Positions 7,863 through 15,683 of a DNA stretch of 64,000 nt are shown in pieces (the first letter of the stretch is position 1; each line of letters begins with the position of its first letter). Origin of the DNA: Neisseria subflava (lineage in GTDB: Bacteria; Pseudomonadota; Gammaproteobacteria; Burkholderiales; Neisseriaceae); contig NZ_CP039887.1 in the NCBI RefSeq assembly GCF_005221305.1, positions 1 to 64,000 of the forward strand, given 5' to 3'. Below the pieces are notes generated by a model, which saw nothing but the letters and a program-made list of their open reading frames with translations, was not told the origin of the DNA and ran no database searches. The position numbers and the translations under genes were made by a program.

Positions 7863-9752
7863 ATGAACCCAAGCCCTTTGCTCGATATTATCGATACGCC
7901 TCAGGATTTGCGCCGTCTGGAGAAAAAACAGCTGCCGCAAGTCGCCGCCGAATTGCGCGAATTTCTGTTGGATTCCGTCGGTAAGACGGGCGGCCATTTC
8001 GCCAGTAACTTGGGCGCGGTCGAGCTGACGGTGGCCCTGCATTATGTGTACGACACGCCCGAAGACCATTTGGTCTGGGATGTCGGCCATCAAAGCTATC
8101 CGCACAAAATCCTCACCGGCCGCAAAAATCAAATGCACACCATGCGCCAATACGGCGGTTTGGCCGGTTTTCCGAAACGCAGTGAGTCGGAATACGACGC
8201 ATTCGGCGTGGGGCATTCTTCCACATCCATCGGCGCGGCATTGGGCATGGCCGTTGCGGACAAACAGTTAGGCAACAACCGCCGCAGCGTCGCCATCATC
8301 GGCGACGGAGCCATGACGGCGGGTCAGGCGTTTGAAGCCTTGAACTGCGCAGGCGATATGGATGTCGATTTGCTGGTCATCCTCAATGACAACGAAATGT
8401 CGATTTCCCCCAATGTCGGCGCGTTGCCGAAATACCTCGCCAGCAACGTCGTGCGCGATATGCACGGTCTGTTGAGCACCATCAAAGCCCAATCGAGCAA
8501 AGTATTGGATAAATTGCCCGGCGCGATGGAGCTTGCCCAAAAAGTTGAAAACAAAATCAAAACCTTGGCAGGCGAAGCGGAACACGCCAAGCAGTCGCTG
8601 TCTTTGTTTGAAAACTTCGGCTTCCGTTATACCGGCCCGGTGGACGGCCACAACGTTGAAAATCTGGTGGACGTATTAAAAGACTTGCGCGGCCGCAAAG
8701 GCCCTCAGTTGCTGCACGTCATCACCAAAAAAGGCAACGGCTACAAATTCGCCGAAAACGACCCTGTCAAATACCACGCTGTCGCCAAGCTGCCGAGCGA
8801 AGTGCCTGCCCCGGAAGTCAAACCTGCCGCGTCCAAACCGACTTATACGCAAGTGTTCGGCCAATGGCTGTGCGACCAAGCGGCGGCGGACGAGCGTTTG
8901 ATTGCCATCACGCCTGCCATGCGCGAGGGCAGCGGCTTGGTTGAGTTTGAACAGCAATTCCCCGACCGCTATTTCGACGTCGGCATCGCCGAGCAACACG
9001 CCATTACTTTTGCAGGCGGCTTGGCATGCGAAGGCATTAAGCCTGTCGTGGCGATTTACTCCACTTTCCTGCAACGCGCTTACGACCAGTTGGTACATGA
9101 CGTTGCCTTGCAAAACCTGCCTGTTTTGTTCGCCATTGACCGCGCAGGTATTGTCGGTGCAGACGGCCCGACCCATGCCGGTTTATACGACTTGAGCTTT
9201 TTGCGTTGCGTGCCGAATATGATTATTGCTGCGCCGAGCGACGAAAATGAATGCCGCCTGCTGCTCTCAACCTGCTATCAGGCAAACTCTCCATCTGCCG
9301 TCCGTTATCCGCGCGGTACAGGCACGGGTGCAACTGTTTCAGACGGCCTGGAAACCGTTGAAATCGGCAAAGGCATCATCCGTCGCGAAGGCGAGAAAAT
9401 TGCCGTTATTGCCTTTGGCAGCATGGTTGCCCCATCATTGACCGCCGCCGACAAGCTGAACGCCACTGTTGCCGATATGCGCTTTGTCAAACCGATAGAT
9501 GAAGAGCTGATCGTCCGTCTTGCCCGAAGCCACGATTACATCGTTACCGCCGAAGAAAACGCCGAACAAGGCGGCGCAGGCAGCGCAGTGTTGGAAGTGT
9601 TGGCGAAACACGGCATCTGCAAACCGGTATTGCTGCTGGGTGTAGAAGACAAAGTTACCGAACACGGCGATCCGAAAAAACTTTTAGCCGATTTGGGGCT
9701 GAATGCCGAAGCCGTTGAAAAACGCATTGGCGGTTGGATAGAGACTGTTTAA
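7863..9752 (+). CDS. dxs: 1-deoxy-D-xylulose-5-phosphate synthase
   Basis: First enzyme of the MEP isoprenoid pathway, condensing pyruvate and glyceraldehyde-3-phosphate with thiamine diphosphate. The 629-residue protein has the expected length. It shows the TPP motif GDGAMTAG...NDNEMSIS (about residues 148-180), a transketolase-like N-terminal domain with HQSYPHKILTGR, and the pyrimidine-binding GIAEQHAITFAGG in the second domain. It is preceded by a visible extended -10 promoter and followed by an inverted DUS pair. Confidence 0.97.
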   Translation: MNPSPLLDIIDTPQDLRRLEKKQLPQVAAELREFLLDSVGKTGGHFASNLGAVELTVALHYVYDTPEDHLVWDVGHQSYPHKILTGRKNQMHTMRQYGGLAGFPKRSESEYDAFGVGHSSTSIGAALGMAVADKQLGNNRRSVAIIGDGAMTAGQAFEALNCAGDMDVDLLVILNDNEMSISPNVGALPKYLASNVVRDMHGLLSTIKAQSSKVLDKLPGAMELAQKVENKIKTLAGEAEHAKQSLSLFENFGFRYTGPVDGHNVENLVDVLKDLRGRKGPQLLHVITKKGNGYKFAENDPVKYHAVAKLPSEVPAPEVKPAASKPTYTQVFGQWLCDQAAADERLIAITPAMREGSGLVEFEQQFPDRYFDVGIAEQHAITFAGGLACEGIKPVVAIYSTFLQRAYDQLVHDVALQNLPVLFAIDRAGIVGADGPTHAGLYDLSFLRCVPNMIIAAPSDENECRLLLSTCYQANSPSAVRYPRGTGTGATVSDGLETVEIGKGIIRREGEKIAVIAFGSMVAPSLTAADKLNATVADMRFVKPIDEELIVRLARSHDYIVTAEENAEQGGAGSAVLEVLAKHGICKPVLLLGVEDKVTEHGDPKKLLADLGLNAEAVEKRIGGWIETV

Positions 9753-9766
9753 GCTTTACAAACAAC

Positions 9767-9793
9767 AGGCCGTCTGAAATCTTCAGACGGCCT
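9767..9793 (+). terminator. Inverted DUS pair between dxs and sdaA
   Basis: AGGCCGTCTGAA (9767-9778) and its complement (9782-9793) with a 3-base loop, right after dxs. The sdaA ribosome site (AAGGGA) starts only about 12 bases later, so read-through or an internal promoter must feed sdaA. Confidence 0.6.
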
Positions 9794-9817
9794 TTTCAGA
9801 CTATAAGGGAAAACCCC

Positions 9818-11218
9818 ATGATCAGTATTTTCGATATTTTTAAAATCGGCATCGGCCCGTCCAGCTCGCATACCGTCGGCCCGATGAAGGCTGCGGCCGC
9901 TTTTGCCGATTTGCTGCATGCCGAAAACTTGGATACGCAAGTGGCGCGCATTGTCATTGAAGTGTACGGCTCGCTTGCCTTGACCGGCATCGGACACGGC
10001 ACATTCGACGCATTATTGCTTGGTTTGGAAGGCAGCCTGCCGCACGATATTCCGCTTGCAGACATCCCCCAACGCTTGGAACGCATCCGTACGCAGCACG
10101 TTTTAAAACTCAACGGCCGTGAAATGGCATTCAATCCTGAAAAAGATTTGGATATCCGCGGCGACAAAGTGTTGCCCAAACATCCGAACGGTTTGAACTT
10201 TATCGCCTACAATTCAGACGGCCAGAAGCTGAAAGAGCAGATTTATTATTCGGTCGGCGGCGGTTTTATCGTAACAGACGAAGGGTTTGCACAAGAAGCG
10301 CAGGAAAATTCAGACGTGCCATATCCTTACAAAAACTGCGACGAGCTGCTGGCACAATGCCGTCTGAACCAGTTGAATATTTCCGAAGTCGTGTTGGCCA
10401 ATGAAGCGGCGTTGGCAGGTTGCGATGAAGCGGAAGTACGCCGCCGTGTGGCTGCCGTGGCCGATGTGATGGAAAACTGCATCAAGCGCGGCTTGGGTGC
10501 GGAAGGGCAGCTGCCGGGCGGCTTGAACGTCCGCCGCCGCGCGCCGCAGTTGGCGGCCAAACTCAAAGTCCTGCGTGAGAGCGAAATCGTCAATACCCAA
10601 CTTTGGCCGATGGTGTACGCCATGGCGGTTAATGAAGAGAACGCCGCCGGCGGCCGTGTTGTAACTGCACCCACCAACGGCGCGGCAGGCATCATTCCTG
10701 CCGTCTTGCACTATTTCCGCAAATTTAATCCGCACGCCAACCAATCGCGTGTCGAAGATTTCCTGCTGACTGCCGGTGCCATCGGTATTTTGTATAAAAC
10801 CAACGCGTCGATTTCCGGCGCGGATGTAGGCTGCCAAGGTGAGGTCGGCGTGGCGTGTTCCATGGCGGCTGGCGCATACGCCGAAGTTATCGGCGGTACA
10901 CCGAAACAAGTGGAAAACGCCGCCGAAATGGCAATGGAACACCACTTAGGCCTGACCTGTGACCCGGTCGGCGGCTTGGTGCAAATCCCCTGTATCGAGC
11001 GCAACGGCATTGCCGCCGAAAAAGCCCTCAAGCTTGCTACCCTTGCGCTTTTGGAAGACGGCACAGACAAAAAAGTCTCACTTGATGAAGTGATTCAAAC
11101 CATGTTGCAAACCGGCCGTGACATGAAGGCAACCTACAAAGAAACCTCACTCGCAGGCCTGGCCATTACCTTGCAGAAAAAAGCCGTGCCGGTATCCGTG
11201 CGCGTGGTGGAATGTTAG
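9818..11218 (+). CDS. sdaA: L-serine dehydratase (iron-sulfur type)
   Basis: Deaminates L-serine to pyruvate and ammonia using an oxygen-labile [4Fe-4S] cluster. The 466-residue single-chain enzyme opens with ISIFDIFKIGIGPSSSHTVGPM and has the cysteine-bearing stretches SGADVGCQGEVGVACSM and LTCDPVGGLVQIPC, which supply the cluster ligands. The start at 9818 follows AAGGGAAAACCCC; the frame is open further upstream through the DUS pair but that part is non-coding. Paired with the glycine cleavage genes at 27-33 kb, the cell can draw on serine and glycine as carbon sources. Confidence 0.96.
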   Translation: MISIFDIFKIGIGPSSSHTVGPMKAAAAFADLLHAENLDTQVARIVIEVYGSLALTGIGHGTFDALLLGLEGSLPHDIPLADIPQRLERIRTQHVLKLNGREMAFNPEKDLDIRGDKVLPKHPNGLNFIAYNSDGQKLKEQIYYSVGGGFIVTDEGFAQEAQENSDVPYPYKNCDELLAQCRLNQLNISEVVLANEAALAGCDEAEVRRRVAAVADVMENCIKRGLGAEGQLPGGLNVRRRAPQLAAKLKVLRESEIVNTQLWPMVYAMAVNEENAAGGRVVTAPTNGAAGIIPAVLHYFRKFNPHANQSRVEDFLLTAGAIGILYKTNASISGADVGCQGEVGVACSMAAGAYAEVIGGTPKQVENAAEMAMEHHLGLTCDPVGGLVQIPCIERNGIAAEKALKLATLALLEDGTDKKVSLDEVIQTMLQTGRDMKATYKETSLAGLAITLQKKAVPVSVRVVEC

Positions 11219-11245
11219 CAATAGGGTAGGGGTCTGGCCAATAAG

Positions 11246-11280
11246 AAAAGGCCGTCTGAAAAACTTTCAGACGGCCTTTT
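11246..11280. terminator. Inverted DUS pair between convergent genes
   Basis: 16-bp arms AAAAGGCCGTCTGAAA (11246-11261) and complement (11265-11280), followed by further T residues. It lies between sdaA (+) and the small gene ending at 11298 (-). Confidence 0.8.
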
Positions 11281-11297
11281 TTGTATGGATCGAATAA

Positions 11298-11522
11298 CTA
11301 ACCGTTTTTTTGATAAGGGTTTTCCAGTCCGGCCATTAAGTCGCGGAAGTATTCGCGTAGCTGTTTTTCGGAACAACCCATCAGCAGCGCGTCTTCAAAT
11401 GCGTCCTGCGCTATTTGGTACAGTTCGTTCAAGTTTTCGGTCATGACTTTGACTTTTTCGGTGCAGGAAACAATCTGACCGTCATCGTCATACCATTTGG
11501 GCATTTGCGGCATTGCCATCAT
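11298..11522 (-). CDS. Conserved small protein of unknown function
   Basis: A 74-residue soluble protein beginning MMAMPQMPKWYDDDGQIVSC. It is rich in acidic residues and predicted helical (TENLNELYQIAQDAFEDALLMG). I recall similar short proteins (PKWYDxxGxxVSCxEKxKVM) in other beta-proteobacteria but know no function. Start: ATG at 11522 or the next codon (11519), both behind GAGGTG. It begins 5 bases after the stop of the NlpC/P60 gene and is very likely co-transcribed with it. Confidence 0.7.
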   Translation of the reverse strand: MMAMPQMPKWYDDDGQIVSCTEKVKVMTENLNELYQIAQDAFEDALLMGCSEKQLREYFRDLMAGLENPYQKNG

Positions 11523-11527
11523 GCACC

Positions 11528-12157
11528 TCAATTCAAGAAACGGGATGGATCGTTTTTCTTCACGCGGCGGCCGAAGGCGTATTTCGCGCTCCAATATTTG
11601 TGGCCGAGGCTGGTAATTTCGATACGTTTGCCCGTTCTCGGCGCATGAATGAAATTGTTGTTGCCGATGTAAAGGCCGACGTGGGAAATACGGCCGGGAC
11701 CCATGGTGCGGAAAAAGACCATGTCGCCCGGCTGCAATTCCGAACGGCTCACGGCAACGCCCATTTGTGCCTGTTCGGCAGAGGTGCGCGGCAGGTTTAT
11801 ACCCATGGCGCGTTTAAAGATGTGTTGCATAAAGCCGCTGCAGTCAAAGCCGGTAGAAGCCGATGTGCCGCCGTAGCGGTAGGCTACGCCGAGCAAGCCC
11901 ATGGCGCTGCCGATCAATTCGTCTGCATTGCCTGAAGGTGCGCGCGTATTGTTGCTTGGATCGGGGTGTGTATTGACGGGGTGGACAGGGGTTGCCTGAC
12001 GCGTATTGCTGTAAACGTTGGCGTTGTCGTTGAATTGGTTTAAAACATGCTGACGGGTGGTAATCAGGTTTTCCAAATCATCGGCGTAAGAAAAATTGAC
12101 GCTCGCGAGCATGGCGACCGAAGTCCAAACTGCTGCGAGCCGGAGTAAAAAATTCAT
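11528..12157 (-). CDS. NlpC/P60 family cell-wall endopeptidase
   Basis: A 209-residue exported cysteine peptidase predicted to cleave peptide stems of peptidoglycan (D-Glu/mDAP bond or cross-links). The signal peptide spans about residues 1-24. A Pro/Thr/Asn-rich linker (about 45-78) precedes the NlpC/P60 domain (about 80-209). The catalytic triad is C106 (in FDCSGF), H159 (in ISHVGLYIG) and H171 (in FIHAPR). The start at 12157 has GGAAG upstream. Family resemblance is to Spr/MepS-type enzymes. The 74-residue protein follows in the same unit. Confidence 0.88.
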   Translation of the reverse strand: MNFLLRLAAVWTSVAMLASVNFSYADDLENLITTRQHVLNQFNDNANVYSNTRQATPVHPVNTHPDPSNNTRAPSGNADELIGSAMGLLGVAYRYGGTSASTGFDCSGFMQHIFKRAMGINLPRTSAEQAQMGVAVSRSELQPGDMVFFRTMGPGRISHVGLYIGNNNFIHAPRTGKRIEITSLGHKYWSAKYAFGRRVKKNDPSRFLN

Positions 12158-12417
12158 TATAAAAACTTCCGTTTCAGAAGGCATTCCCTGCCGATTGCAG
12201 GCACATTGCCGGTTTCTGAGATGTTATCCCGTATCATTCTCTTGTTATCTGCTTGATTGTATTCAAAAACTGTCTTTTTGGCAAAAAAACTGCTGTTATT
12301 TTGCGTTAAACCCTTGTTTCCAAACAAACTAGAAAAACATCAAACACGGTTTCGCTTGATTTATCCGCCGCTGCAGCCATATAAGCGGCATTCATTGATT
12401 TATTTTCAGAGACTGAC
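12158..12417. promoter_or_regulatory. Divergent spacer between the NlpC gene and hslO
   Basis: 260 A/T-rich bases between divergent starts, expected to carry both promoters. No DUS and no clear hexamer pair stood out. Confidence 0.35.
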
Positions 12418-13314
12418 ATGACACAAAATCACAGCGATATCCGTACACGCTTTATCTTCGACGATATGCCTATCCGCGGTATGCACATCCGCCTTGAAAA
12501 GGTTTGGCACCACATCGTCAACCAAAAACATTATCCTGTCGCCATCCGTCGCGCATTGGGCGAATTGTTGGCCGCCGGTTCTTTATTGTCTGCCAACCTT
12601 AAAAACGAAGGCACGCTGATTGTTCAGGTTCAAGGTCAGGGCCGTCTGAAAATGTTGGTGGTGGAAGCGACTTCTGAAAATACTGTCCGCGCTACCGCGC
12701 GTTGGGACGAAACTGCTGAAATCCATGATGACGAAAGCCTGACTGCGCTATTGGGCGAAAACAGCGTGTTCGTTTTGACCCATCAGCCTAAAGATGCCGA
12801 CCCATGGCAAGGTGTTGTCCCTCTGGAAGGCGACAGCATTGCGCAAATGTTGGTCAACTATATGAAACGTTCCGAGCAGCTCGATACCTATATTACGCTT
12901 GCTGCCGACGACCAAGCAGCAGGCGCATTATTGCTGCAACGTCTGCCGGAAGAAGAATTGGACGATGCCGCGTGGGAACATGTAACTACGCTTGCGCAAA
13001 CGCTTACTTCGCAAGAATTGACCGGTTTGGACGCTTATCACGCCCTTTACCGCCTTTACCATGAAACCCCGCCCCGCGTTTTTGAACCGGAGACTATTGA
13101 ATTTGCCTGCACCTGCTCTCGCGGCAAAGTCAGTGATATGCTGTTGATGCTTGGCGGTCAGGAAGTCGGCGGTGTAGTGGCAGAACAAGGCAGCATTCAA
13201 ATCGATTGCGATTTCTGCCATACCAAGTATGTGTTTGATGAAACCGATGTCAACGCTTTGTTTGGCGCGGATGTGGTAAATGCCGTTCGTCAAGAAAATG
13301 AGCGTTTGCAGTAA
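12418..13314 (+). CDS. hslO: Redox-regulated chaperone Hsp33
   Basis: A holdase chaperone switched on by oxidation: release of zinc from four cysteines exposes the binding surface. The four cysteines are present as CTC (C231, C233) and CDFC (C264, C267) in the C-terminal switch domain of this 298-residue protein. The N-terminal part has the family pattern RRALGELLAAGSLLSANLKNEG. It is followed by an inverted pair of AT-type DUS rather than the AG type used elsewhere. Confidence 0.96.
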   Translation: MTQNHSDIRTRFIFDDMPIRGMHIRLEKVWHHIVNQKHYPVAIRRALGELLAAGSLLSANLKNEGTLIVQVQGQGRLKMLVVEATSENTVRATARWDETAEIHDDESLTALLGENSVFVLTHQPKDADPWQGVVPLEGDSIAQMLVNYMKRSEQLDTYITLAADDQAAGALLLQRLPEEELDDAAWEHVTTLAQTLTSQELTGLDAYHALYRLYHETPPRVFEPETIEFACTCSRGKVSDMLLMLGGQEVGGVVAEQGSIQIDCDFCHTKYVFDETDVNALFGADVVNAVRQENERLQ

Positions 13315-13411
13315 GCAGGGAATAAAAGTTTTTTAAGGAAATTGGCTTAATAGAAGGGCAGGTGTAATACCTGCCCTTTCTTTTTGGAAAATTGGATATT
13401 ATCAATAGAAA

Positions 13412-13451
13412 ATGCCGTCTGAAAAAAAGCGTGGCTGATTTCAGACGGCAT
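13412..13451. terminator. Inverted pair of AT-dialect DUS
   Basis: ATGCCGTCTGAA (13412-13423) faces its complement (13440-13451) around a 16-base loop, between convergent hslO and tyrS. Both arms carry the meningococcal AT dialect, unlike most pairs here. Confidence 0.7.
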
Positions 13452-13485
13452 GATTGTTTTAAACGATGTGTTTAATGTTTAAAGA

Positions 13486-14784
13486 TTATTTCCAAACCAA
13501 CAAAGCGTGGTTGCGTTTGCCGCGGCGGACGATGGTGTATTTGCCGAAGCGTTTGTGCGCGTCGGTCAGCAGGTAGGCATCGTCGGGGCGTTCGGCGGCG
13601 TGGTTCGGGTTGTTCAATTCGGCGGCTTGTCCGTTGAGCAATACCGCTTTGCTGTTCACAAAACCGCGCGCTTCTTTGTTGGAAGAAGCCAAGCCGGTTT
13701 TGACCAAGGCTTCGACGACGTTGAGGCCGTCTGAAACTTCAAATGCGGGCAGACCGTCGAGGGCGAGCTGTTCGAAGTCGCTTTCAGTCAGGCTGCTTTG
13801 GTCTTCGGCAAACAGGCTTTCAGAAATGCGCTGCGCGGCTTGCAGGGCGGCTTCGCCGTGAATCAGGCGGGTCATTTCTTCGGCGAGGATGCGTTGCGCT
13901 TCGGGCTTGGTGCCGCTGGCTTGGTCTTTCGCTTCGATGGCATCGATTTCTTCGATAGACAGGAAGGTGAAGTATTTCAGGAATTTATACACATCGGCAT
14001 CGGCAACTTTCAGCCAGAACTGGTAGAACTGATACGGCGAGGTTTTCTTCGCGTTCAGCCATACCGCGCCTCCTTCGGTTTTGCCGAATTTGGTACCGTC
14101 GGATTTGGTGACCAGCGGCAGGGTCAGACCGAATACTTGTTTTTGGTTCAGACGGCGGGTCAGGTCGATACCGGCAGTAATGTTGCCCCATTGGTCGGAG
14201 CCGCCGATTTCCAAAACCGCGCCATGGCGTTTGTTCAATTCGGCAAAGTCGTAGCCTTGCAGCAGGGAATAGGCGAACTCAGTAAAGGAAATGCCCACAT
14301 CGTCGCGCTCGATACGCTGTTTGACGGACTCCTTGTTCAACATGGCGTTGACGGAGAAATGCTTGCCGATGTCGCGCAGAAAATCGAGACAGTTCATGCT
14401 GCCGAACCAGTCGGCGTTGTTCGCCATAACGGCGGCGTTTTCGCCTTCAAAGCTCAAGAAAGGGGTCAGTTGGTTGCGGATGCTTTCTACCCATCCGGCA
14501 ACAGTTTCGGCAGAATTCAAGCTGCGTTCGGCGGCTTTAAAGCTTGGGTCGCCGATCATACCGGTCGCACCGCCCACCAAAGCGATCGGCGTATGCCCCG
14601 CCTGTTGGAAACGGCGCAATGCCAACACGGGCAGCAAGTGGCCGATGTGCAGGCTGTCGGCTGTCGGGTCGAAACCGCAGTATAGGGCGATTTTTTGTTC
14701 GTTTAACAAAGCGTCTAAGGCTTCGATGTCGGTCGTTTGCGCGATAAGGCCGCGCGATTTCAAATCTTGAATAATGGAAGTCAT
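13486..14784 (-). CDS. tyrS: Tyrosyl-tRNA synthetase
   Basis: Class I synthetase charging tRNA-Tyr. The 432-residue protein has the HIGH motif as LHIGH near residue 45 (DPTADSLHIGHLLPVL), the KMSKS-type loop KFGKT near 235, and a C-terminal S4-like RNA-binding domain (about 365-432). AAGGA precedes the ATG. Directly upstream lies a region with a foreign uptake dialect. Confidence 0.97.
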   Translation of the reverse strand: MTSIIQDLKSRGLIAQTTDIEALDALLNEQKIALYCGFDPTADSLHIGHLLPVLALRRFQQAGHTPIALVGGATGMIGDPSFKAAERSLNSAETVAGWVESIRNQLTPFLSFEGENAAVMANNADWFGSMNCLDFLRDIGKHFSVNAMLNKESVKQRIERDDVGISFTEFAYSLLQGYDFAELNKRHGAVLEIGGSDQWGNITAGIDLTRRLNQKQVFGLTLPLVTKSDGTKFGKTEGGAVWLNAKKTSPYQFYQFWLKVADADVYKFLKYFTFLSIEEIDAIEAKDQASGTKPEAQRILAEEMTRLIHGEAALQAAQRISESLFAEDQSSLTESDFEQLALDGLPAFEVSDGLNVVEALVKTGLASSNKEARGFVNSKAVLLNGQAAELNNPNHAAERPDDAYLLTDAHKRFGKYTIVRRGKRNHALLVWK

Positions 14785-14804
14785 GCTGTTTCCTTGAATG
14801 GGTT

Positions 14805-14816
14805 TTCAGGTAGCCT
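14805..14816 (-). repeat. Eikenella-dialect DUS (first copy)
   Basis: TTCAGGTAGCCT on the plus strand is the reverse complement of AGGCTACCTGAA, the dialect I associate with Eikenella (AG-eikDUS). It lies in the tyrS leader, and a normal AG-DUS follows at 14833-14844. A second copy in the same orientation is at 15385-15396. Confidence 0.8.
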
Positions 14817-14867
14817 TTTGGCTGACGGCAAAAGGCCGTCTGAAAACCAAATTTATCTGATGCCAGC

Positions 14868-15323
14868 TCAGCCTAAATTTGGTTTTAATTTCAAGCCGAA
14901 ATAGGGTTCAAGTATCAGATACTCAAATAATTCAAGTTCGTTCTCTGGTACTTCTGTGAATGTGGAATTATGGTTTGGAGTCCACCATTTTTGCTCGCCT
15001 TGATAGCTGCCAGATTTTTTTGAAGCCCTAATTAAAGTATAAGGCCGCTCTATCCATCCTTCCGAGTCACCAAAAAAATTGGCCGGGCCTGTAAACTGGC
15101 CTAAAAGATAGATACCTTTGTTGCCATGAGTAAGATAGAAATAATCGCCAATGGGGGCTTTAACAAATTTTTCAGCTTGAGTAACAGCAGAACCACCTTT
15201 TGATTTGGTGTTTTTGCTAATCATCACAATATTTTTAGAAATATAGTAAATCAAATCTTCAAAAGAAAAATCTTCTGATCCATGCGACATTTTCCAAAAA
15301 CTCGGTATAAATTTATTTTCCAT
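14868..15323 (-). CDS. Hypothetical protein between foreign DUS copies
   Basis: A 151-residue soluble protein I do not recognise with confidence. It begins MENKFIPSFWKMSHGS, and its middle (GDYFYLTHGNKGIYLLGQFTG, then EGWIERPYTLIRAS) has the strand pattern of EVE/PUA-like folds, which bind modified bases. That is a weak analogy from reading alone. Base composition is clearly more A/T-rich than the neighbouring tyrS and ychF. It stands alone between two Eikenella-type DUS and next to a decayed sugar kinase, suggesting import by transformation. Confidence 0.65.
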   Translation of the reverse strand: MENKFIPSFWKMSHGSEDFSFEDLIYYISKNIVMISKNTKSKGGSAVTQAEKFVKAPIGDYFYLTHGNKGIYLLGQFTGPANFFGDSEGWIERPYTLIRASKKSGSYQGEQKWWTPNHNSTFTEVPENELELFEYLILEPYFGLKLKPNLG

Positions 15324-15384
15324 AAAATTCAGTCCTTATACATTAAATGAAATACACAGCTTTCAAACTTTCAGACGGCCTTTT

Positions 15385-15396
15385 TTCAGGTAGCCT
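15385..15396 (-). repeat. Eikenella-dialect DUS (second copy)
   Basis: A second exact AGGCTACCTGAA, read on the minus strand, within TTTTTTCAGGTAGCCTTTGC. It lies between two normal AG-DUS (15370-15381 and 15403-15414). Together with the copy at 14805-14816 it brackets the unknown gene. Confidence 0.8.
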
Positions 15397-15403
15397 TTGC
15401 TTT

Positions 15404-15612
15404 TCAGACGGCCTGTTGCACCGACGGGTTCATCAGTTCTTCCACGTCGGCCAGCGAGAGTTCGGGGTCGGTTTGGATGAGGTGGGTGGCGACGTTTTTG
15501 GCGGCGATGCGGCGCAGCAGTTCTTCGCCGTCTGCGTCGTCGCCGCGCCGCCGAGCACTTTGCCTTCGGGAAAATCGTCCCACAATACTTCGCCGAAACT
15601 GCTGATTTTCAT
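15404..15612 (-). pseudogene. Remnant of a PfkB-family sugar kinase
   Basis: Reading leftwards from ATG at 15612 gives MKISSFGEVLWDDFPEGKVLGGA, a typical N-terminus of PfkB-family fructokinases. The frame then breaks. In a neighbouring frame DDADGEELLRRIAAKNV and THLIQTDPELS follow, which in intact relatives lie some 30 residues later, before a TGA supplied by a DUS (15404-15406). An internal deletion with frame change and loss of about 80 percent of the gene explain this. No catalytic GAGD region remains, so it cannot be a working kinase. Confidence 0.75.
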
Positions 15613-15640
15613 GGCGTATATCCTTTTTGGAACTCGTTTT

Positions 15641-15672
15641 GAGGCCGTCTGAAAAGGTTTTCAGACGGCCTC
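15641..15672. terminator. Inverted DUS pair downstream of ychF
   Basis: 15-bp arms GAGGCCGTCTGAAAA (15641-15655) and complement (15658-15672) directly after the ychF stop on the minus strand. Confidence 0.75.
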
Positions 15673-15683
15673 TGCCTTGCTGT

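Noticed and set aside
13798..14685. Long open frame antisense to tyrS
   Set aside because: Shadow of a fully conserved synthetase gene; no start signal.
14868..15323. Calling the unknown gene an EVE-domain restriction or modification reader
   Set aside because: The resemblance is only a loose strand pattern, with no restriction genes nearby.
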